Of a stretch of DNA of 64,000 nt, positions 31,076 through 43,977 are shown piece after piece (position 1 is the stretch's first letter; every line of letters starts with the position of its first letter). The stretch is from contig JAQFVV010000111.1 in the NCBI GenBank assembly GCA_028023455.1, positions 2,421,909 through 2,485,908 of the forward strand, read 5' to 3'. Source of the stretch: Epiperipatus broadwayi (Eukaryota > Onychophora > Udeonychophora > Euonychophora > Peripatidae). The notes below the pieces were generated by a model. It was given only the letters and a program-made list of their open reading frames with translations. It was not told the DNA's origin and did not search any database. The position numbers and the translations under genes were made by a program.

Positions 31076-33410
31076 AGTCAATATTAATAGAGAATCGCTA
31101 GCCCAGGAACATTATAATAATGTGTTTTTGATTAGCATCAACACCATCATGCAGCTGACACGATAGATCGGAACACAACCTACTTAAATACTTGCATGGG
31201 CTACTATTCTAACTTAGTTGATAAATGTTTAAGATATCTAGCATATCTAATTAAGATGTAGTTTGAGAGGACAATTGATCTATTATTTTGCATTAAATAA
31301 AGATTTACAATTTTAAAGCTTGTGTGTGTTCTAAAATCTGCTATATATTCTAGTTGCAGTTCTTATTTATTTTATATATATGTGTTTGAATTATTTTATT
31401 TGTATCTTTAAATGAGTACTATAGTATAATAAATGTTAATAAATTACAAAAATTATAGCATCGATATGGAAAACAATATTAGAAAATAAAACTCTAAATG
31501 AATTTTTTTTTTGTTATTATTGAGAGAAATATTCTTATTTTTTTTAAAATAAATATTTTCATTTTTTTGCCTGAAAAACATTACTTAAAAAAGAAAATAT
31601 GTTTTTACTGTGAAATTGAGAAAAAAAAAGATTAATGATAATGGGAACATATAGTGCACTTAGTCTTAATAACTTAGCTGTCCTTTTTTTTTTACATATA
31701 AGTGCTTTAAATTAAGAAAATATTCTGTAATTTCTCTGTGTCTATCTATCTATATATATATATAATTAAAATTAATTTAAAATAATTTATACAGTCTCTA
31801 CATAATTAGTATGTATCAGATACCATTTCTGAAGCAAATTTGAATTAACATTACATAAATCTTATTAAAAATTTTTAAAATTCTATTTCTATCTTCAAAC
31901 AGTGTTACTAATGAATAATAGTGGGTAAAGATGACATCTTTAAAATTATGTTCCTGTAAGTCTTTACTCATTTAAATTTTTTAATAGTTAGCGTTATATA
32001 TTGACATAAATTCACTCAAGTTATATAAGTATTAATATTGTTCCATACATATACTTATTTAAAAAGAGAAATTAAATAAAAAACCAAAATTTAAATTTTA
32101 TATAAACAAATAAACAAAAAATTAACTCAAGTTAGGAATTGAGGTCTATTTACATAATTAGCATTATTTTGCATTCATTATTGATTTTAAAAAAATAAAT
32201 CAAGATTGTCTTGCTTTTTTTGCACATAGCTTTTGAGATAAAACTTAATTTGGTAACAATTTTACATTCAAATTTGAAAGTAGCTTTAGAAAGTAAATTA
32301 CTTTTTTTAAAAATAACTAAGGTTGTCTTTAAAGTATTCAGTAATTTTCATCTCTTCGCATATATCAGTTTATAGAAATGAATTTTTTATTATTATATTT
32401 ATAGCCAAGCAAGATTAATTAATAATTTTAATTAAATTGAAAGAACATTTTTATTTTTTTGAGAAATGTAAACATAGCTTAGTTTTTATCTTTTCTCTTC
32501 AAAGTTAAAATTTTTTTTTGCACAACAATCACCCTCAAATGTTTATTTCATCTAGATAAATTTTCATCAAATCTTTATATTCACCAAAGTAGCTTTGGTT
32601 TTCAGTTGATCATTAAACTATTTTTAGATATGTCTTATTGTAATTTTAGATACTGTATTTTTATTTGGTAAATATTTGCATTTTTTTCTCATTTGATAAC
32701 TTCTAATTTTCTTTTAAGTTTTAAAATAATTGTAGCAAATGTATTTATATATTTACAATATGGTAATACTGAAAATGACAATCAATTTTTTAAATTATGA
32801 TTTTTTTGTGTGTGTATGAATGCTTGCATATTTATGAAATCATTTTATTTCTTGAAACCTGTAATTTATAAAGCTCTGAATAACTTTTTTATATTCTACA
32901 ATTACTTAATCAAAATTATGGGAAATCATATTGAATAAACACAAATTAAATGGTAACTTCCTGAATTAGATAAAGAATAAAAGTGCCATATTTTAAGTTA
33001 GTCAGAAAGAAAAGGATCAAGGAAATGTTATTTAGATATAATAAAATTTTATTTAAACTTAATGCAAATTTGGAACCTCAAACATCATATATAATTCACA
33101 GACACATAGTGTATGCATATTTCAACATATATGTGAAAATTTAAATTTTATAATTAACAATATAGGCAAATCATAAGTTTAATTTTTAAAATCATTCCTT
33201 TTAATATATATTTAATTAAGTACAGTTGTTTTTATAATTTTAGTTCTATTTCACAAACTTGAAAGAATTTGTTTAATCATTAAAAATATGATTGGGATTA
33301 ATATTGACTTGGAATCTGGAAGTCAAAATCAAAGTGTTTTGACTTCCAGGAGAAATCTTTATTAAAAATACTAAAAGAATGAATATAATTATATTTTTTT
33401 GTCTATTGTT

Positions 33411-33600
33411 ATGTGTTGGGTCATTTATTAATTGTAGCCAATTAGGGTTATTGCCTTAGTTACTGTCAGAACTATATAAAGAGAAAAATACTTTGTTTGG
33501 TTAGCGTGTGAATGTGTTGCAAGTTAATCACTCTTTGCAAGTTGATTGTGTAGTTATTTTTTATTAGCTTGCTCTATAGTATCAGCTAATGCAAAGAAAC
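33411..33600 (+). promoter_or_regulatory. Promoter-like patch, perhaps an LTR fragment
   Basis: The patch starts TGTTGGGTCA (33413), then has CCAAT (33438-33442) and TATATAAAG (33473-33481) about 30 bases apart. This is the spacing of a Pol II promoter and a common layout of LTR U3 ends. No second LTR or retroviral-type gene was found near it. In an AT-rich genome the TATA motif alone would mean little. Confidence 0.3.
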
Positions 33601-34949
33601 CTATATGGAAGAAAAGAGGACTGATTCTGCATTTGATTCAAAGTCATTATGAAATACTAAGTTATAGATAACCAAATACTAATTGAAATATTAACTGATT
33701 AAAACAGAAATCATGGACGAATAATTAAAAAAATTATTGGAACTCTTTTTCATTGAATACTCGTAATTCTGAATGGTATTCTGTGTATCCTTTTGTTATT
33801 TTTGTGAATATTTTATTTATTGTTATGGACATAAACAAGTGAACAACATTGCCATTGTTGAAGATGTTGAATCTATCTCAAGTTTGTCTAAGATGCAATT
33901 TAGTATTTCCCAACAAGTATTCATCAAAGTGAAACCGTTAGAAGATTTTTAATTGAACATGAAACTAGTGTTTGTAAGAAATTTATTTTATAATTTTTTG
34001 ACAAAATGTAAACTATTTTTATGGTTTAGAGATGATTTTTTAAATCACTATTTGAAAAATTGCTCAAAAAATTCGCTCATAATTAGAAGCTACGCTGCCT
34101 AATTATATTTTTGAAGGAATTTTCAGTATGTTAGTTTTGATAAGCCTGATATTTCTATAAACTTGCGCTTTTTTTAAAGTAGCAATGATTGGATTCTAAA
34201 GAAGTCCAAAAAATCCAAATATATTAACATCATATTTATGGGAATCATTGCCATTCTCTAAATGAGTAATGACTTCTATTAAAATTATCTAATATATTTT
34301 TTTTTTGAAAAAGATAATACCAATGATATAAAAATATTGAAATTTTATTTGTGCATACAGAAAACATAAAATAAATATTTGTCTCTACAATAAGGTCTTA
34401 GTAATATCTTTAGTATAAATATCCTCTTTCTGCATTCATTGCCTCCTTTTTTTTTTAACCTAGAATTGTAATTTTTTTTCATAGATCTGTTATTTTTTGG
34501 ATTATTATTTTTTACATTTACCATTGACTAATCATTATTTGGAAATAAAATAATTAAAATGCATTAAAAAGAAAAGTTATATTTTAATTTGAAAGTTAAA
34601 ATTTTCTTTTTCCTCTCAGTCTTTTCTGAGTTTGGCCTTTCATTTCTTTATCCTGCAATGAGACTAAAAAAACTCTGATAGTTTGGATATAATCATCTGG
34701 ATTTTGACAGATCTCTTGAACTTCAAAATTTGCCCAAAACAAATATTAATTTAGTATCATTTTTTATAATAAAATAAATGATTAGATAAGATTATATATT
34801 AAAATAGGATTACTTTCTAATTACTATGTATATATATGTTTTGGACTAAAATATTTGATATATTTAAGGCTGATAGTTATTTCTGTGAATAATTATTAAA
34901 TCATTTTTGTTAATTTTTAAAGGATTTCTATTCTACTATTTGCATATTT

Positions 34950-36330
34950 TCTATTTATTTGTTTTGGACTATTGAAAAACAATGGATTGAGTATCTATTA
35001 TATATTTAATAGGCAAATATTAATATTTAATAATTTGATAATTTCTCAATTACAGCATGAATATCAGATCCTATTTAAATAATCTATATAGCATCTTATC
35101 TATTGAAAAAACAAAGTTTGTAAATTAATTTAGCCTCTAGTCTAATTCTATGTGTTCATAATTGCAAACCTTAATCATATTTAATTCATCAATTAACTTT
35201 AATCTTTTCTTGTCATTCTTTTTTCTATTCCTTCCACAAAAATTTTTTAATCCTATTTTTGATTTTGTTTTCTTCTATGTCTATATCAATTCTATATTTC
35301 TTCTACTTTATAATATTTTGATAAATAATTTCATTTATATTTTATCATTTCAGTATTGCAAGTTCTTTCTTTTCCAAATTGACATATTGAAAGAATCTAG
35401 TCTTTTCATCTTTTTTTTTCCTAATAATAATATTCTTTCTCTTTTTTTTTTTTATATAATGCCATATTCCATAGTAAAACATTAAATAAATGTTTATTCT
35501 TGTTAAATGCCTTTTTAACCATTGCATTTCTCATTTTAATATCTTTGATATTTCTTTCATTGACTATTAATTTTTTAAATATCTAAAATTGTTGATCTGC
35601 TTTAAAATTTCCTGTTTATTTATCAATCATTTTTTTTATTATCAATTTCACCTGTAATTATTGCTTTAAGCTTAATTTTTTTCCCACATTTTCTGTAAAT
35701 TTATAAATCCATTTAACATTTTAGAATCCACATGCACTGGCGTATCTAGCAAAATTATCCAATATTCAGATCAAACAATTCTCATTAAGAAGTTCATTTA
35801 ATAAATAAAACAAGAAATAAATAACACCCCTGTTTGACATCTCTTTTATTATGTTTTTTTATTCATATACATATTTTCCTTCCAAAATATATCTTTGTTT
35901 GAAACAAACAAAATCGATTCTATTAATCCTAGTAAAAGTTTTCTTAGTATTACGAAAACAATTGTTATCTTTCAGAATATTTCTCAGCAGTAGTTCTCAT
36001 TTTTTATTGCATCTTTTGTTTCTCTACCCTTTCTAAATTTATACTGCCCTTTTAATGTAAACATGTTTTTAATAGCATAACTTCATATGAGTTTAAATTT
36101 CTGCTTTTAAAACCATTACATTTTGTAGCATTAGGTTTTTTTTAAAAAAATAATTATAACCATTAAAAAAACTTAATTGCCATTCAGGAATCATTACATT
36201 ATAAATGTGAACAAGTATTACTTAAACTTTTTTGCCATCAAAGATTTTGAAATTCTGCAGGAATTTTATCACTTTTTTGCACGAATGTCTTCAAGAAAAA
36301 CATTTTTTTTTATTGGTATCGATGTAATAG
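34950..36330 (-). pseudogene. Decayed non-LTR retrotransposon (LINE) RT
   Basis: Read on -, 36300-36180 gives scraps like IPAEF-KIFDGKKV and LVHIYNVMIPEW, the usual entry to a LINE reverse transcriptase. 35530-35345 gives a frame with KKAFNKNKHLFNVLLWNMAL, then YKKKK and RKKKDEKTRFF, resembling the post-RT K-x-L-x-W-x-x-x-LYG-x-E-x-W region with its Arg/Lys-Lys-Asp-x-x stretch. Further 3', R-K-x-LIDELNMI-like sequence fits the C-terminal end. Poly(A)/(T) expansions and frameshifts break it. It is not the RTE family found elsewhere in the window. Confidence 0.4.
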
Positions 36331-39053
36331 TACTGTCCAGTAAGGAATAAAAACTCTTTGAACTGTCTGCTTGTAACAGAGCGTGAACATTGATAATCAT
36401 AGCAGTTACTATTGTAGAAAATAGTTTTTAAGTTTTTAAGGTTGTTAGCCTTTTACTGAAATTTTATCTAAAAATTCTGAAATTATATTAAATTTGACAT
36501 CGCAGTGAATCCAACACTGCTTTTTCAACTAAGATTATAGCCTCTACCTGTTCATTGACATTTCTTTTTTTTTTGCAAGTTGTACTTTTACTAAGAATAA
36601 CTATCAATTTTAAATCTTAATCACTTCTCTGCTGCTCTGCTTTTAGGTCCTGAAGAATCCATTAATAACATAAGAATCTAATAGAACTCAGATCAATCAC
36701 ATAGTTTTTAAATACCATATTAGGATTCTTGTAAGTTTAATGTAATAGCTGAATAATTTCAATCACTCTTCATCATTTGCATTCTGTTATCCCTGCTTGA
36801 GCTGATAGGAAATAAACAACTGATAAGCATGTTCTTCTGGCCAAATTACCTCGGTATATTTGACATTTAAGATGTTAATACATGTGCAGTTAATTTCCAT
36901 TTTAATTCCAATTTGACTCAATTTTTGCTACACATGTTTCAGGTTACAATTAAGACTTTCGCATTGTAACTTGAAAATTTCTTTTTTTTCATGGATAAAA
37001 AAGTATGTACCTAATCCCCTTCTAATATTACAAATTCACAGACCACATTTTCAGTTATCCATGCTTGAAATAATATTAAATAAAAAATAAAAGATTTATA
37101 AATTCTTGAATTTTTATTCATAAATTTCATGTGCATGCCTTCTTATATGAAGGATATTGTAAATTTTAGTTAATCATAGTGCCATTTTGCATACTCAATC
37201 ATGTGATTGCTCTGTTTGTCTGTACATTTATTACTATAATTTTGTAACTTCAGTTAACATATGATTGCTCTCCACTTCTCTCTATTTATTATTGTATTGA
37301 CTTTTCATATTTATACTTTTTTTGTTTTTAATTATTTTTGTTGATGATTCTAAAAAAGTAAATTTGATTATGGGTATATATAAATAAATTAATATTTCCA
37401 ATAAGTTTTTATGGTTTCAGATATCTTTGAGAAGACTTAGAATCAATAGTAGGATATACAAAGGGATTGCTATAAATACTCTAAAGATTAACCATAATCA
37501 TGAACATTGTTTTTTTCCCCACAACGTGTGAAAAATTTGTAGTTTTTCTTCTGGGCATATTAAATGTTCTGTTTTGTCATCTGAAGGGACATTTATCAGC
37601 AGTTTATTATAGATAAAATGTTTTATTTATAATTATTTACATAGAATTGGATCCAATATCTCTATATAAATATATTCTGATAAAATTATTACAATAAACA
37701 TCTATTTATATATGATAGTAAATTAAAAAGAAAAAAAAAAAATGCAAATAAATTTTTTCTAGCCAAATCAGTGGAAAATGATGTTAATCACCTTCTACAA
37801 TAATACTTTGAAGTTCTATTAAATTACAAGGGTGTTTTTTTCTCTCTCTAAATAATTTGTATTATCAAGAAAGCAAATCAAATGTACATGTATTAACTGA
37901 TATTCCAATGATTATGAAGAAATCTTATCTTTAGAATTAATATTCATCACTTTGTACTGATCTTTATTTTCATTTATTTCGTATATCCTCTGATTATCAG
38001 CTTTGTTATTATCTATATTTTTATTCATCTCTCCTGTTTGCTTTGTATGTTCTTTTTATCAGTTTTCATTTCTTGCATGGTCTTCTTATTATTTACGTTG
38101 TCTTTTTTTGATTGGTTTATTAGATCATTCAGTAAGGTAGAAATACATTCTTTCTGAGGAAACTATTGCAGCCATGAAAAAGCCTGGATTTGTCAGATAG
38201 AATATGAGACAGAAATTTGTGAAAAGTGTAGAATGTGTTAGAATGCATTCTGTTATGATTGATTGGAAAGTTGTTTGATTTAAAACAAAATCCTGAAATA
38301 AATAATTTTGTTTTATGAATCATTAATAATGAATATTGTCCTATATGGTTCTTCAGTGTAATGATAAAAAATGATGTGCTTGAGAAATAAAATCAAAAGC
38401 TGAACTGACACTTCCGGTGCTCAAACATTGCGCCATCTCCTGAGTAATTGATTACTTAAATAATTGAAATGATGTGTATATTCACATCTTTATTTACAGA
38501 GGATTGTTGAAAAGTACTAAGAATTAATTTAAATGTTTTACCTTATAATATTACAAAGGACCAAATACTGCTTTGAATTGATTATTATATTATTTTTGTC
38601 TTTTCCATTCAGTATCAAGCTTATGATTATTAATTGCTTGTTAAGATTTATTGTAATATATTTGCTATCAATTTAAGCAATAGAAGCTTATTTGTAAATT
38701 TTTTTAAATTTACTAACTAATGTCTATTTTTATTGTAATAATTTTATTAGAGCATATTTATTTAGATGTATGTAAACATTAAAAGTTCTTGTATTTATAT
38801 AGATAAAATTTAGCTGTGATATTGTTAGGCAAATAAGCATTTAAACCTGCATATGCAAACTGAAATTATACCATCTAGTAATAATATTTTATCTGGCTTA
38901 TTTTAAACTTTGTTGTGAAAAATATTGAGGAAGTTGTGTTGTTCAAGTTTTCATACATATAAAATGTATATATATTTTGATTTTCTACTCATAATATCTA
39001 GAATACTAAACTAAAAACATTAATAGCATTTTTTAGTACACGACATGATTTTA

Positions 39054-39318
39054 GCTTACAGTTGATAGTTTTAATTAGTTGCTTGCTTAATTATACTGAA
39101 ATTCTTGCTATATTTTCAATGTTTACATTTATGAAATATGTGAAAATTTCTTGTATATATATTGTTTTACTTACAATGGTAAAAAAAAAAAACCGTTGTA
39201 AGTAAAACAATATATATACAAGAAATTTTCACATACTTCATAGATGCAAACATTGAAAATATAGCAAGAATTTCAGTATAATTAAGCAAGCAACTAATAA
39301 AAACTATCAATTGTAAGC
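39054..39318. repeat. Inverted duplication at the RTE 5' junction
   Basis: The left arm (39054-39179) and the right arm (39193-39318) are about 126 bp each, separated by T plus A12. The right arm is an inverted copy of the insertion-site flank and lies inside the element boundary defined by the target-site duplication. The arms differ at only a few positions (for example ACATTTATGAAAT versus the complement of CATAGATGCAAAC). Confidence 0.8.
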
Positions 39319-42137
39319 CATTTGATGACGACTTTTTATTTAGGTACTTACAACTGCAGATCACTTTCAAGTGAAGGAAGATTGCAAGAATTAGAAGAAG
39401 AACTGTCTTATATTAAATGTGACATTATTGGACTTTGTGAAGTTAGAAGAAAAGGAGAAGAAACAATTGATTTAAAAAGTGGACATATACTCTATTATAA
39501 AGGCACACATATTGGAAATACAAGTGGAGTATGATTCATTATAAATAAAAAGTGGAAGAACAATATTGTGGAGATTGATGGTGTATCGGACAGAGTGGCA
39601 AGATTAGTTATACAACTTAATAGCAGATACCAAATGCAGATAATTCAGGTTTATGCCCCAACAAGTTCTCATAGTGATGAAGTAGTAGAAGATTTTTATA
39701 TGGATGTACAAAAGGCTTTTGATCAGAATAAACAACATTTTAAAATTGTTATGGGAGACTTTAATGCTAGAATTGGTAGACAAATGAAAGATGAAATTGC
39801 TGTAGGTAATTTTGGTTATGGTAATAGAAATGAGAGAGGACATAGACTTGTGGAGTTTGCAGAAAAAGAAAAACTTTATATTATGAATTCATTTTTTGAG
39901 AAAAATGTTAAAAGGAAATGGACATGGAAGCATCCAAATGAAGGTACAGCAGAATTGGATTATATTTTGACTAACAGAAAATACATATTTCAATATTGTA
40001 ATGTTCTTAATAAATTTAACACAGGAAGTGATCATCGATTAGTAAGGTGTAAGTTACGTGTTAATGTAAAACTAGAGAGACAAAAATTATTAAGAAAAAC
40101 AATATTTACAGTTGATGTTCCTAATCTTCAGAAACATTCTAATGAATTTAAATTAGAACTTACAAATAGGTTTCAAGTGTTAGGAGATTTTGAACATGAT
40201 ACAGATTTGAATGAAATTAATATGAAAATAACTGATACACTTTTAAAAACTGCAACAAACATAGCTGGTAGAAAAAAGCAGCAGTTGACTAATAAAATTT
40301 CTACTGAGACTAGAGAATTTATGAAGAAAAGAAGGAATATGAAGATATACAAAAATGATGTATTAAAAAGAATTGAATATCTCGAATTTTGTAAAATGGT
40401 ACGGAAAAGAGTTGAAAATGATATAAGAAAGTATAACTGTGAAATAGCAAGGAAAGCTGTAGAAGAAAATAAAAGTCTCAAAAATGTTAAACAACATTTT
40501 GGTATTGGTAGGAAATTTATATCTGCAATAAGAAAAAAAAGATGGAATTATTACTAAAAAGAGAGATAACATCATGAAATTGGTAGAAGATTTTTATCAA
40601 GAATTATATAGTAATAAAGAACAAGTACCTCCTATATCTATTACATCTTCCGAATTGCCCAGAATTTTAAATGAAGAAGTGAGACATGCAATTAAGTGTA
40701 TGAAGAAAGGAAAGGCTCCAGGAAATGATGGAATTATAATTGATATATTAAAAGAAGCAGGTAAAGAAATAGAAACAATTTTAGCAAAGTTATATACCAA
40801 ATGTCTAAATGATAAAGATGTACCGGAAGATTGGAAGAATGCAGTAATAATATTAATATTTAAAAAAGGTGATAAAGAAGATATTAGAAATTACAGACCT
40901 ATCAGCCTTTTATCAGTTTTATATAAAATTTTTACCAAGATAATTACAACTCGTCTACAGAGAACTTTGGATTTCCACCAACCAAGAGAACAAGCTGGAT
41001 TTAAAAGTGGTTTTAGTACAATAGATCATATCCAGGTATTGAAAGAAGTCATAGAAAGGACAAACGAATATGAGTTGTCATTATGTTTTGGATTTGTAGA
41101 TTATGAAAAGGCATTCGATTCTATACACATTTCTTCAGTGATTAAAGCATTGGATCATCAAGGTATAGATCCAGGATATTGTCATATTTTAAAGAATATT
41201 TATAAAAATGCAACAGCAACAATTAGATTACATAATGATACTGGAAAAATCAACATTGAGAAAGGTGTAAGACAAGGTGACTCCATATCTTCAAAACTCT
41301 TTACAGCAGTGCTGCAAGAAGTATTTTGTGGATTAAAATGGGAAACTAAAGGAGTGAAAGAAAATGGAGAGTATTTAAGTCATTTAGATTTTGCAGATGA
41401 TGATGTTTTTGCAAATAATGCTTCAGAGCTGCAGGAAATGTTGCAGGAGTTAGCAGATGAAAGTAGAAAAGTAGGACTAAAGATAAATGTTAAAAAGACT
41501 AAAGTAATGTTTAATCGATTTGCTCAAAATATGAAAATAAAGATTGATTATGAAGAATTAGTAGTTAACAGTTACAAATACCTTGGTCAGATTATTAATA
41601 CAGATGGAAACATAATGGAGGAAATTAATCATAGAATTAAACTTGGTTGGAATGCTTTTGGTAGAAATAACTTGATACTAAAAGGAAATATGCCTATGTG
41701 TTTGAAAAGGATGGTTTTTAACAAATGTGTTTTACCAGTTCTTACTTATGGATCTGAGACTTGGACACTTAATAGAAGAGCAATACAGAGACTTCAGACC
41801 ACTCAAAGGAGTATTAAGAGATGTATGTTGGGAGTAACAAGAAGAGATCGAAAACGCAATGTATGGGTAAGACAACAAACAGGTGTTACTGACCTTATTG
41901 AAAAAATTAAAAGATTGAAATGGAGTTGGGCTGGACATATTGCTAGAAGAGATGATAATAGATGGACAATTGAAATTTTAAACTGGATTGTGAGATGGAT
42001 GGATGAAATAAGAAAATATGCAGGGGTGTTGTGGAGAAGAGAAGCTAAAGATCGGAGAAGATGGATTAAACTTGGAGAGACCTTCATCCTGCAGTGGATT
42101 GATAATGGTTGATGATGATGATGATGACTTACAATGG
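39169..42137 (+). mobile_element. RTE-type non-LTR retrotransposon, nearly full length
   Basis: An 11-bp direct repeat ACTTACAATGG flanks the insertion (39169-39179 and 42127-42137). The 3' end is a (GATGAT)n-like run with no poly(A), as in RTE elements. The element starts with T(A)12 and an inverted copy of the left flank, followed almost at once by the ORF. It lies in sense orientation in RBM8A intron 2. Other copies at 12170, 27123, 43978 and (on -) 6690 are more decayed, so this one is the youngest seen. Confidence 0.88.
39325..42112 (+). pseudogene. RTE ORF: AP endonuclease plus reverse transcriptase
   Basis: The single RTE protein nicks target DNA and reverse-transcribes the element RNA. 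The AP-type endonuclease occupies about the first 240 codons: TYNCRSL, CEVRRKG, QVYAPTSSHSDE, GDFNARIG, LDYILTNRK and GSDHRLV are in the expected order. The reverse transcriptase follows: GKAPGNDGI, FKKGDKEDIRNYRPISLLSV, FVDYEKAFD, RQGDSISSKLF and the catalytic FADDDVF (FADD). The C-terminus has TYGSETW and WSWAGHIARRDDNRW. Three lesions are visible: an in-frame TGA at 39532-39534 after TSGV, a one-base length change in the A-run near 40535-40541 that shifts frame, and a 36-nt in-frame loss after NWI near 41989 compared with the 12170 copy. The RT frame 40574-42112 is otherwise open. Confidence 0.88.
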
Positions 42138-42669
42138 TTGCCTTGACAACAGATTAAGATGTATAAATAGATAAGCTTGGGCTGTTATCATGTTACACAT
42201 ATATATATTTATAGCCAATCAAATTTTCCAGATTTACTACACGTTACAAATTCTGATCAATCATTTTATGGAAAGTGCTTTTTACATAATAGATTATGCT
42301 CGTCAGGTAGCTGGAGATTTGAAATGTCGTAATATTGTTTCAATAATAATTCAAAACTTATAACTAGTTTTTGAAGAGGGTGGAGCAAATTTGGAAGATT
42401 TGATTGCTTAGGTATATTTATCAAGCACATGCACATGTATAGTTTTAAAAAGTCTTAATTGTTTTAAACAAAAGAAAAATCAATATTTATGTTATTTAAT
42501 TTCTTTTGCTTTCATGTTTTTTTCCTGTGATGAGGATGGAAAGTTGATTCTTTATTAATATAAAATTTTCTTTTAATGTTAGAAAATTTATACAAAAAGC
42601 TGTAAAAATTACTTATTATGTTTGTGTTAATTTATTTTAAATATTGATTTATTTTATTTGTTTAATTAG

Positions 42670-42747
42670 AAGGAGGAACTAGGGCAGAAGTTGGTGAATA
42701 TGAAGCCATGGAAACGGATGACAGTGGAGAACCAGGGCCTCAGAGAT
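42670..42747 (+). CDS. RBM8A: RBM8A exon 3
   Basis: A 78-nt exon. Its first two bases complete a Glu codon, and it then encodes GGTRAEVGEYEAMETDDSGE and PGPQR, ending on the first base of a Ser codon. The donor is GTAAGC. This is the variable acidic linker of Y14. PGPQR followed by SVEGW across the next junction is the conserved entry into the RRM, which fixes both the donor and the next acceptor. The family is more variable here than in the RRM, so the divergence from vertebrates is ordinary. Confidence 0.92.
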
Positions 42748-43573
42748 GTAAGCTGTACATATTTATTACAGTAATATTAATCATAAAATGCATAGTCTGT
42801 TTTAACATGCTTAGATTTTTATCCTTGTAAAATCACTTATTACTTACTTAAATAGATGACTTTTTTCGCATTCGTTAGTGAAGCTATAATTATACTTAAA
42901 ATAATGGGAAAAACAATTTATTACTTAAATAAGTGGTTGAAGGAATGCCAAAGTAATACTGACTATGGTTTACTGAAATTATTTAGTCACATGACCATAT
43001 TCTATAATATAAGATCTATATTGAATTCAATTTGCTTTTTCTAACAAAATTTTCTTATAAGAATATATATATATATTGTAATGGAAATTAAATACAGAAT
43101 TGGAGGCAAAATAGTCATCTGCTGCTGATGATTAATTTGCCAATGTTGGACAACTAAGCGAGAAACATTATAAAATTAACAAGAAGTATATGTAGCCTAA
43201 AACTAATAAAATATTGTACAGAGTGATTTAATATCTTTATATCCACATATTACAAGCTATATGTAACTACATTTAGCATAATTAGATTATGAAGGATCTG
43301 AATATGAAGTTCAACTATTTTCCATGATTTAGTAATTAAATATACTGGAATGAAATGATGAGAGTGATAATAATAAATGTACTACTGTTGTTAATTAAGA
43401 AGACCCTTTGATTCTTCATTGAGAGCTTAAAGGAACCATACAGAACAAATTTCTAATTCCCACACCATATGTTCTTGTGATTGCAGCTCTTATCGCTTTG
43501 TGATTAGTGATATATTAAATGAGTTTGGATGGGTTGCTCACTGAACCACATCAACCAGCATGATAAGTTTAAA

Positions 43574-43700
43574 GTCAATAAACATCACATGATCACCATT
43601 TTTTATGCCTGCTTATAACTGTTATTAAAACAGGCAAAACTCACTATAGGTATTGCCACTCACTGCAAGCTATCCAGTTTTTCCTGTTTAATAACATGAT
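43574..43700 (+). repeat. F1 fragment
   Basis: The F1 left terminus (AAACATCACATGATCACCAT, then GTTATTAAAACAGGCAAAAC and TCACTATA) ends soon after CACTGCAAGC. The hammerhead-like part is missing. Confidence 0.55.
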
Positions 43701-43977
43701 AAGTTTACTAGCTTTTTATCTCGGAGTTTAAGTTTAAGATCAAGAAATCAATGGTTTTTCTTTTATTTCCTAGTAGTTCCTATCTGGAATGTCAGATGAG
43801 TTATCTTGGAGGCATGATGAATGTATGGGTAAATGATTTTTTTTGTTTTGTTTATAGGTATTTACAATTGTAAAAAAATAAAAAAAATAAAATTATTGTC
43901 CTTATTCCTAGAAGGCTGTAGGAAATTAGGGCCCAATGGTAGTGCTAAAGTTTCCATGTTTGCAACCCAGGCCGCCA

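Larger units (their letters stand above)
28917..31180 (+). mobile_element. Merlin-like DNA transposon with tandem-repeat interior
   Basis: The element has 30-bp terminal inverted repeats (28917-28946 and 31151-31180; start GGTTGTGTTC; 3 mismatches) and is 2264 bp long. The flanks ACATTAAA and ACTTAAAT could be an aged 8-bp duplication. The paralogous segment near 5600-5640 is the empty site, reading ATTAGTAATG then AACATTAAGCA with no insert. The left 200 bases are GC-rich with three stem-loops, the middle has a transposase-like scrap, and the right 1.35 kb is a tandem array. Merlin is proposed from the GG start, the 8-bp duplication size and the scrap; the family is not certain. Confidence 0.65.
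28565..42669 (+). other. RBM8A: RBM8A intron 2 (14.1 kb)
   Basis: The intron starts GTAATT and ends TTAATTAG. It contains the Merlin-like element 28917-31180, a promoter-like patch near 33411-33481, a decayed LINE on - (about 34950-36330) and the RTE element 39180-42126. I found nothing identifiable in 31181-33400, 33500-34900 and 36400-39050 beyond AT-rich DNA, T/A runs and a small perfect hairpin at about 33316-33349 (13-bp stem, 8-nt loop). Confidence 0.85.

Noticed and set aside
35162-35485. A 107-codon plus-strand hydrophobic ORF
   Set aside because: Phe/Ile/Leu/Asn-only composition from T-rich DNA; the opposite strand carries LINE-like motifs that explain it.
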